A stretch of 64,000 nt of DNA from Hevea brasiliensis (Eukaryota; Streptophyta; Magnoliopsida; Malpighiales; Euphorbiaceae). The translations under genes and the position numbers were made by a program. The stretch covers positions 67,411,144 to 67,475,143 of the forward strand of contig NC_079507.1 of assembly GCF_030052815.1 (NCBI RefSeq). The letters are read 5' to 3'. Under the pieces are notes generated by a model. That model made no database searches, was not told where the DNA came from, and worked only from the letters and a program-made list of their open reading frames with translations. Every line of letters starts with the position of its first letter. The first letter of the stretch is position 1. Below are positions 50,068 to 64,000 of the stretch, in pieces.

Positions 50068-51136
50068 TTTATTGAAAAGAGAAAATCAAAAAGTTTACAT
50101 CTTCCTTTGTTATGCGCAAGTCCTTCTTAGATTCTTAGAAACTCGATTTCCTAATAAACGCGTTGTTTTACCATATCAAAGCCGCGTACGTAGCATAAGA
50201 ACAAGAAGTCTTATTAACCCAGCAGCACGTTACCCATTTGCATCAAACGATTCACCTGTGGCCACGTGTCCTATAGCACCCATAAATTCCTTGTTTGAAC
50301 ATTTTGATCCCCTAAGTTCCAACATCTTTAGCAATTTACTGTATAGAATTAGACCCAGTAAACTAAAGAGACCTTGAAGCTTGCACCACAATTAACATCA
50401 CAAGAAATTGAAAATTTCGATGGAAAAATGGAGTTATTGGATTCCAGAAAATGTGGCGTGGGATGAATAAATTTGAATTCTTTTTAATTTGTATAATTTC
50501 TAAATTTTTATAAGTAAAATATAAAAAATGGAAACAATCAAGAGGAAGCCTCATGTCATATTCTGTGTTTAACTGTGAGAATATGAGAAGACTTTGTTGG
50601 CCCGAACAGTCCCTTTCACCTGTCGGCTGCATTGGATTATACATCTCTTTCTCTCTTATTTTTCCCACTGAGGTCATCAGAATTTACTCAAGTTTGAGTC
50701 CAGCAGTTTACCAGGTTCTTGTTTATCCTTTATTAGATTTTTCTTTCTCGAAAGCCATCAGCTGCAGAGCCTGATCTACTTTGGCTGCAGCCTTCCCAAG
50801 TTGGTGTCTTTTATCACATCTCAGCCAAATTCTCATCCGGTTTTTATTTGTCAAGTTCCTACCCTTCACTTCACCCCCCCTCCTCCTTTTTTTCTTTATG
50901 TCGTACCTGAATTTCTAAATTCTGATCCAGAATCAGAAAGCTGCTTTCTTCCTCTTAAAATTTTCTTATCTGGGTATTTCGTCTCTTTTCTAATTTTAGT
51001 CCGGGATTCTATCTTACAGAAGTTGGAACCAATTTTCCGTGCTTTTTTGAAAATTTAGTATCATATTCCTGTTTCCTGATCTGGGTATCATCTGAATCTG
51101 CTTCTGTATAACTGGGAAATTGGGCTATAACAAGAA
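47351..51136. other. Unassigned region and CDPK 5' region
   Basis: From 47460 to 49480 the base composition resembles transcribed intron or UTR sequence rather than spacer, but no exon of a known family could be assembled. A T-tract of about 30 lies at 48709-48738. An (ATT)n run is at 50041-50067. The last 500 bases (about 50550-51136) have mixed composition and are probably promoter and 5' UTR of the CDPK gene. Confidence 0.4.
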
Positions 51137-56869
<5,733 letters not shown>

Positions 56870-59002
56870 ATGTACGGGATGTGTTACTGTTTCTGCACAA
56901 GAAAGCCTTTCACAAAGAATGTCAATTGAAAGGGGTTGTAAAGAATCTGAAGCCACTTCAATAGATTTTTTTTTTTTGGCTCTCAAAACACTTACCAAAC
57001 TGATTAAAATATAAATTTCACTCAGAAGCGTGTACTTTTTTTTGGATTGGAATGTAAGAGTTGTGCATATTGTGTTTCACCTTTTTTTTCTGTTTGAGGT
57101 TTGATTGGCAATCTGAGAAGGATGTTGTAGTTTCTCTACCAAGTTTGTATTTGTTTACTTTCGCTTCATGGATTTTACTAAATATTAATCTGTGGTCCAT
57201 TTCATATTATAGGACAGGACTCTTGTTAATGTTGCTGTTGAGGACGGGGAATTTTTGTCCTTTTATTTGAGCACAAGAGGAGATTAGTAGACAATCTCTA
57301 GCCAATTCCTGACCTCCCAACCTCACAGTGACCTGGCATTTCGTTTTGTCCAAATTGACCTCTCAACCTTGTAAAGGCTGACTTCTTGTAGCTTAGCATT
57401 TCTTTTTGTCCAAATTATAGCAGAGCTCAGCCGCCCCTTAGTTCTAGATATGGAGACTACAGATAACGAGCTTTGAGCTACTAAAATAAGATGAACTCAC
57501 ATAACATAAGCTTGTAGAACATTATGTGATTGCTTCTAATAAGGAAAAGATAAAGAGATTGAAGTTACTTGAGAAGGTCTAGGAGAGGGAAGAAAGGAGA
57601 AGAAGCTGTAATTTTTAGCATCACATATTTCCCTGTCACCATATCCTGTTGACAAGCTACTCTAGAATCCTTTCTCCATCCTGTACGCTAGGGGGAAAAA
57701 GCCACTATGGAGTACAATTATTTGATATTCGGAATAGTCACGGAGGTTCCATTTAATTTATTTTTAATTTTTAATTTAATTTAACTCATAAATTTTAATT
57801 TATACTCAAATTAATCTAATAGACTATCTTTTATTTTTAATTTTTAATTTTTAATATTAAATATTATTTTATATTATATAATTAATTAAATAAAAAATAT
57901 TATTTTAATTATTCAATATTATTAATTAAAATGAAAATATAAAAAATCATTTTTATATTTCCATATAATTAATTAAAATTAAATATTATTATAATTAATT
58001 TTAATTATTTAAATTAAAAAACATCATTTTTATATTTTTCATGTTTTTAATTTGAAATTAGAAAATTATAATTAAATAAAACTAAAAATATAAAAATATT
58101 ATTTTTTATTTCCATATTATTAGTTAATATTAAAAAATAAAATATAAAAGTAACTAATTATAGTTAATTAATTAAATAATTAACATTAAAAAATAATTAA
58201 AAAAAAACTCACGCATTAAAATAGTGAGTGAGTTGCGCTTTTTTAATTTTGAGTTAAATTGAACATAAATTAAAATTTTTAGATTCAATTAAATCATAAA
58301 TTAAAAATAATTAAAATAAACATCCCCATTGAAAGCAAATTAAGATTTATTCCTTTGATACTCTGTGTCCAGAGGAGCTAAAAAAGCTACTCGAGAGTTC
58401 AATTCCACGAGTGCCATGACATTTTTGCTTGGATTCGTATGGGAAAAAAAATTCATTTGTAAGGAAAGATGTTTTTAATGTAATTCTTTATCTTTTTTAA
58501 ATTGAATTTTTTTAATTAAAAATTTTAATTTTTTAATAATTTTAAATATGAAAATTAAAAAAATAAATAAAATTAAATTTTTATAAAATTTTAGTTTCTA
58601 AATAAGAGATAAATATTTGTAATAATTAACAGTACCAAGCAACAGGCGAGGATTTCTATTTAATTCTTGCATTTTTCTTAATCCCTTTCTCCACAATAAG
58701 AATTTAGAATTCATAAAGCCCAGACATTGCGGCAAAGAACTAATCAAAAGCAGAGGAATTTGAATGTCATGCTTCATTAATCTAAAAACATCCATTAGCA
58801 TTAGAACAACAGAAGAACATCTAATTGCAATTCCCATTCCCATTCCCATTGCCATTATTTTAAAATGAAAAATAAAAGGCTGAAAAAGAAAAACCAAGTC
58901 TAAGCCAACTATTAGCAACAGACAGCAAATACTTATTTCGAGGTCCCAAGACCACACGCATAGATCAGTAGCAGCTCAGCGAGGTCCCTAGCCACAAAGG
59001 TT
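56870..59002. other. CDPK 3' UTR and AT-rich spacer
   Basis: The first 400 bases are probably 3' UTR. Then comes AT-rich spacer (57720-58570) and about 400 bases leading to the eIF1 stop, the likely eIF1 3' UTR. No gene was supported. Confidence 0.5.
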
Positions 59003-59341
59003 CTAAAAACCATGTATCTTAATATATTCTTTCTTCACAAGGTCAGCATTAACAAGGAAACTCTGAACGTTCTTTCGCTGATCTCCTTGGAGCTGGATTA
59101 CCTCTCCAAGTTCTTTGTCATGCACAACGTTTCCATTACAACAGAATTCCTTCTTGACAGCCTTGAGGATCTTCTCGTAACTGAATTCTTTGGGTAGCCC
59201 TTGAACTGTCGTCAGTTTTTTCTTTCCATTCCTTTGCTGAATGCGGATATGAACATACTCTTTCACCCCAGGAGCGCCCGAATCCTTGGCCTCAGTGAAT
59301 GGATCAAAAGCAGTAGGAATCTGAACCTCTAGATCAACCAT
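59003..59341 (-). CDS. EIF1: Translation initiation factor eIF1 (SUI1)
   Basis: One coding exon of 112 residues starts MVDLEVQIPTAFDPF and ends KKEYIKIHGF. It matches plant SUI1/eIF1 throughout its length, including EYVHIRIQQRNGKKKLTTVQ, FCCNGNVV and GEVIQLQGDQRKNV. eIF1 binds the 40S subunit near the P site and keeps start-codon selection stringent. The longer open frame to 59407 is a read-through into the leader intron. A strong acceptor (CCTTTCAG) at 59361-59362 shows that the ATG at 59341 is the start. The protein acts in the cytosol and is usually expressed at high level. Confidence 0.96.
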   Translation of the reverse strand: MVDLEVQIPTAFDPFTEAKDSGAPGVKEYVHIRIQQRNGKKKLTTVQGLPKEFSYEKILKAVKKEFCCNGNVVHDKELGEVIQLQGDQRKNVQSFLVNADLVKKEYIKIHGF

Positions 59342-59360
59342 GTACTTTACTTGACGAGAA

Positions 59361-59655
59361 CTGAAAGGATTACTAGGGGAAAAAAACAAAATTAACTTGG
59401 CATCCAATCATCAAAACAATAACAGAGATTGCAAAAATAACAGAAAAGTTTCAAAGAAAACGCAAATAATTAGGCCATCGATGGAAGAAGATATCCATCA
59501 ATTTTGCAACCACATGAACACAGCAAATCAGAGAGTCTAAACATAAATGATCAGAAAATTACCAGGGAAAGATCAGAAAAGAGAGCAAACTTAGAGAGCA
59601 AGTACTGAATATGCGACCACAATAGAAACGGGAGGCTCGGGGTTTATTTATATAG
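59361..59655 (-). promoter_or_regulatory. eIF1 leader intron, 5' UTR exon and TATA box
   Basis: Donor CCCTG|GTAATT at 59563/59562 and acceptor at 59361 define a 202-bp leader intron. CTATATAAATA on the minus strand at about 59643-59653 is a clear TATA box, placing the start near 59620 and the first exon at about 59563-59620. Intron-containing leaders are common in plant translation-factor genes. Confidence 0.65.
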
Positions 59656-60728
59656 AGAACGTGGTGAGTCGGTTGTTGCGTTAAAATGACCAGATAGGAC
59701 CAAGAATTAAAAAGGCGGCTTGTACCGCGTGATTAGAAACGAATGGCTGGGATCACGCTGACGTGGGAAGTTTAATAATTTATATGCGCGTTAAATTAAA
59801 ATAAATTGATAAACTTGGGCAGCTCAAGCGTACAGCGAACGCACCCTGCAGGAGTCCGATAGGAAAATTATGGGGGCTTAAGTGGAACCCACAAAAAGGG
59901 CAGAATCAAGAGAAATAAGAACCGTTTGACATTTGTTATTAAAATTACTGTTAAAAAAATTATTTTTTTAAATATATTTAATTATAGAGTATTATAAAAT
60001 AATTAAAAATTAAATTTAAGTAATTTTAATTATAAAAATATTAAAATAATAAAATTATTTTTTTAAATAATATTTAAAATAATATTTTTATTTAAAAAAA
60101 TAATTTTAAATAGGTTGCGTTCTGACACAATATAATACTAATATTGTATTTTTTTATTTTTTAAACCTGGTCGGTTACAGAGAACCTAGTCCTCAAATGA
60201 GCCACGCCTTGTTTTACAAGTACCTTCCGTGTTCCTGCAAGACTAAGCCACTCGTTAAGCTCATCTTCATTTGCGTATATAAGTATCCGTTCAAGCTAAA
60301 AGGCGAAAATTCCTTCCTTCTTTTTTTTTTGTTACAAAAAGTTAAAATTCGTTAATTCAATGATTTGAATTTATTCTACCCATAATTTTGATATCTTATT
60401 ATCCCTAGTCAAATTTGGTGCAACGTAATACAGTTACTGATTTACAGTGGTTAATGGACATTTGCCGGACGGATATCATCTTCATAAACAACCCCGACCA
60501 GCTGGACACAAGGAATCCGCTAGATTCCATGCTAGGGTTAAAATTTGAAGAATACGGGGAAAATCCAACATATTGTCTCGTAATTGACACAAACTAATTA
60601 CCATACACGAAAAGACTCACCTCGCAAATATTACTTCTTTTGGAAAGAAAAGAAAATATAAAGCAGAGTTGGTCAAGAAATCAATGGATACTTAAGCCAT
60701 TACACAATACGTTAATACAATCTTCTAA
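59656..60728. other. Upstream region of eIF1 and spacer
   Basis: Promoter of eIF1 passing into AT-rich spacer (59940-60120). A 61-codon open frame at 60415-60597 (+), with a mirror frame on the other strand, has no family I recognise. The last bases are the AUG4 3' UTR. Confidence 0.45.
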
Positions 60729-62756
60729 TTATGTGCTTGGATGATCCGGTAGTCGTTTTAGGTCCATTTCAACTTGATTGATCGTCCATTGCATATTTTC
60801 CAATTTCTGCAAGATAGTAATGGGATTAGAGCTGCCAAAAGAATTAAGAAACAAAGACAATAATGCAAACTGGTATTTACCTTTACAATATCATGGTATT
60901 GTCTTGCAATTGTGTCGAAATGAGGATCCACACCTTGATATTCACGAAGGCGGGTAACCTAGTGAGAGTTTCAAACACAAATTAATCATTAAAACCAGGA
61001 GCAAAATTAGCAAATATCACTATATCTGTAACATGAATGGAAACATCTGCAATTAGCATATGTGCAGTTTTAAGATAATGCGGATCCCTGCATATTAAAA
61101 CCCAGGATTCACAATAAGACTCATGTTGGCCATCAAATATAGTGGGGAAAAAAAACAGTGAGGGAATCTCTAGCATCTTTGCTGTAAACACTAAACACAG
61201 GAAAAGAAACAAACCGCTTTATTATATGCCATAGAAGCTTCCTCTGTAGCCTCTACAAGATACTTCCTAAAACAAAAATAAGGTTGATTAATGCCCCAGT
61301 AAGAACTCAAAATGAGTATACAAGAGAAACAAAAATCCACCATCAAGCACCTTATTTTATGGAGGGCTGGAATGGACTCCTGAGTATAAGTTTCAAGCAG
61401 GAGAACATGCTCTAGAACTCTGAAAAAATAATTACACAAGTTACTAAAGAGTATGGAATGGTTTCTCAAATATGGCTTAAAATAAATACCCATTCATTTG
61501 TGCTACTTATTATGCATGTGTATTCCCATTCTAAGTTCTATTTTCTAGCAGTAATGGGATAAGAAACCATCTAATCAGAAAGCAGTAGTGTACAACAAAC
61601 CTTAATTTTGCACTCATGGTCTCACACCTTTTACACAGCCAAGTCTTTTGTAGTTCATCCTATAAAATATTTGGAAAATAGGCTTAAGCATCTATCCATG
61701 TAGGAAGACAAAGCAAGCAAATTTAATGACACTAGTTAGGGCAATCTTTCAATTTTAATCATTCAAAACATCACAACTGTTTTAGATGTTTGCAAAGTAG
61801 AGGGCTTACATATTTATGTTGATGCTGCAACTTCAGATCTTTTACAAGCTTAATAAGCACTGCCAGTATCTGCTCTAAGACCTTCACAAGAAGAAATTAT
61901 TATACAAGTCACTAAAATAGATGATATACTAATATCATACCATAGAAGACCAAAGACACCATTTCAGCCCATTTCATGGTTTAAACACTAAAAAAACAGA
62001 AATCAAATAATGCATAAACTATTTAACATGTCTTTCCTCGTACATTGTAGTATTCTGCAAACTTTCTGTCTGCAGAATAGAGATCCTCTTGCAGAGCAGC
62101 TTCTTCCCTTTCAATTTCCTCAATTATCAACTTAACCCTGATAAAGCAAAAGATGCTTAGCATGAAACACATCATAGGATTCAATCCCATTTTTTTGATA
62201 TGCATTCCTTGTTGAAGAGAAGTGTTTACAAGAGACTAAAAACAACAAAGAATGGTCCAAACCTCTCTGGAAGCCGAGCAGTTGAATTTTGGCTACCAGA
62301 TGATGAGTCTGCAGCAGCATAATGCAGGCAAATTAGCTTCATTTACCATCATATGCACATACATTATCATATATTACACAAATTTTCTCACTGAAGTTGA
62401 GGTTCAGTCTATTTGTATCCTATGCTTCAGTGTTACGTAGCCCCCGACCATCCCCCAAACTAAATATAATTCAAATTCAAGCATCATCTAAATTTATTTA
62501 TTTATTTATTTATTTATTTATACTTTAGTTATTACTCTATTGGTAAATACCTAGTTCCTGATATTCATGCGTAGATTGTAGCTTAAAAGCTTATTTTTCA
62601 CACAGTAAGTACGAGGGCTTCTTCAACCCAAATAATAAACCATTCACCATAGATACACAAATGTTATGCAAAATATTGAAGAAGCGCCAGTTGATATGAT
62701 GACTTGCAACCAACAGATAAAGAAAGCAGAGAGAAACCAAAGGAGTCTGAGAGAGA

Positions 62757-62795
<39 letters not shown>

Positions 62796-64000
62796 GTGGG
62801 GGCCAGAGATGTCCATCAATACATGGGACCTTACCAATATCATCAACAAAAGCATCTGCTAACTTGTCACATTTATCCTTTAAACGAGCCTCAATCTCAT
62901 GGGAAAGAGACATCTGGTACTCAGCAGTGTCCTACAATTGCAAACAAAGAATATCAATTGATGCAATATGGAAAGCTATAAAAGAAATTGTTAAAAATAT
63001 CCAAATAGAATGTATATGCAGTTTGTGAATCACAGGGGAACAAAAACATACCATTATTAATGGCATTTGCTGGAGCTGAGTTTGCCATAAATAAGTAGGT
63101 GTTATACCAAGAAAACGATTGGGAACACCACCAACTCCAGGTTCAGCTGAATCAGGAGCACCAAGAGAAAGGGCATTATTTGTTGCGCCTGCAGTGCTGT
63201 TTGCAGAACTATTTGCATAATTTAGTGAATTAGAGCTTGAGCTGATAGTTACACTGGTACTTGTACTATCAAGGGAGCTTCGTGACATTATACTCCATTT
63301 TTCAATTTCCTCCTCATGGATTTCACCATCCTTTGATATAAGAGGAAGTCTCAATTTCTGAGCTGCTTCAGCAACAACTAAACGATGCTCTAGAATCTCA
63401 TAAACCTAAAATTAGGGACAACAGAACAAGAATCATCCACTAAATTCATCCAATATAATAAGTAGAATTGACTTCAAATACTAATAAAAATAGAAATACC
63501 AAAATGCCATCACATGCCAGAGCTGTATACAACAGCAAGCATCTCTATTAGTAGCTTCTTAGGCGCAATTTAACTGAGAAGCATCTCAAATAGAAGCTTC
63601 TTCAGGGAAATTTAATTACACTGCAATTCTAACATAATGCAATAATAATTGTGATATACATTTGTTTGGAATGAGAACAAAGCATCTCTGAATGTCTATG
63701 GTCATAGTCAAACAAATCAAAATAGAACCTCCTTGACATTAACGCTATTATCTGGAAAAGTGCAATCAAAGCAAACTACATTTTGTTATAGACCAACAGT
63801 AAAACAAAGATTGATGAATTACTCCTTTTTCTTCAAGTTTTTCTTTTCTTTTCTTTCAGTTATAAACTACTGTTATAACAAGGTAATCTTAGACAATCAA
63901 AACCTGAGAAGAGTTTTTCAAGCTAAGTTGTGGGTATAACCCCTGGATATCTCGAATGCCTCCAAGATTAGCCACCGAAACAGCTTGCTGATACTCTTCC
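60729..64000 (-). CDS. AUG4: Augmin complex subunit 4, C-terminal part
   Basis: Eleven exons join in phase: 64000-63904 (continuing beyond the window), 63405-63052, 62931-62835, 62308-62263, 62137-62044, 61881-61810, 61659-61601, 61419-61351, 61266-61215, 60958-60881 and 60806-60729. They give 364 residues and a stop. The sequence follows plant AUG4: EEYQQAVSVANLGGIRDIQG, RLPLISKDGEIHEEEIEKWS, VGGVPNRFLGITP, IEARLKDKCDKLADA, LYSADRKFAEYYN and TYTQESIPALHKIR. About 70 N-terminal residues lie outside the window. Augmin recruits gamma-tubulin to existing microtubules and drives branching nucleation in spindles, phragmoplasts and cortical arrays. The segment after GITPTYLW (LQQMPLIMDTAEYQM) differs from the Arabidopsis protein I recall but stays in frame. 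Confidence 0.93.
62493..62521. repeat. (TTTA)n microsatellite
   Basis: About seven TTTA units in the AUG4 intron 62309-62834. Confidence 0.85.
62748..62794. repeat. (GA)n microsatellite
   Basis: A long GA tract with one GTGA interruption (CT on the AUG4 sense strand), about 40 bases from the donor at 62834. A likely polymorphic marker. Confidence 0.9.

Noticed and set aside
60415..60597. 61-codon open frame with a mirror frame on the opposite strand
   Set aside because: No recognised family, no splice partners and no start context; kept only as a note in the spacer entry.

Overview
The window is nuclear DNA of a flowering plant, most likely a rosid eudicot. The genes are split by GT-AG introns of roughly 75 bp to 2.3 kb, the intergenic DNA is very AT-rich, and every recognised protein has a clear plant family. 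No operons, tRNAs, rRNAs or CRISPR arrays were seen. Exon boundaries were set by hand from splice signals, reading-phase continuity and family resemblance.

Left part (1-31000). The 3' end of an Hsp110/Hsp70-16-like chaperone gene (+, partial) faces a four-exon, unrecognised basic protein gene (-) whose promoter carries a palindromic E2F site. Next come 3 kb of AT-rich DNA with a degenerate tandem repeat of about 177 bp, a 2.5-kb solo LTR, a small N-myristoylated DUF4228/PADRE-type gene (-), a long gene desert, a 705-residue coiled-coil gene (+), and a second solo LTR of the same family. Each solo LTR has a perfect 5-bp target-site duplication.

Right part (31000-64000). This part holds an OTU deubiquitinase (OTU2 type, -), the organellar reactive-intermediate deaminase RIDA (-), a NEP1-interacting-protein-like RING-H2 gene (-), a calcium-dependent protein kinase (+), translation initiation factor eIF1/SUI1 (-) and the C-terminal 364 codons of augmin subunit 4 (-, running off the window). 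From memory, the set coiled-coil / OTU2 / RIDA / RING / CDPK / AUG4 matches Arabidopsis neighbourhoods around At1g50660-At1g50710 and At3g20350-At3g20410. That suggests an ancestral block that Arabidopsis split between two duplicated regions.

Mobile DNA is the other theme. The CDPK gene carries an internally deleted antisense Copia element in an intron, with LTRs, a primer-binding site, gag remnants and a 5-bp duplication. Two 5'-truncated SINE copies with 14-bp duplications and two miniature poly(A) insertions with 17-bp duplications record LINE-type retroposition. Several introns contain fresh local tandem duplications of 70-120 bp. The genes are ordinary housekeeping, signalling and cytoskeletal functions and do not form one pathway. 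I found no convincing new multigene system. The most unusual genic points are the E2F-linked unknown gene and an apparent one-base deletion in the RING gene that a shifted splice acceptor could rescue.
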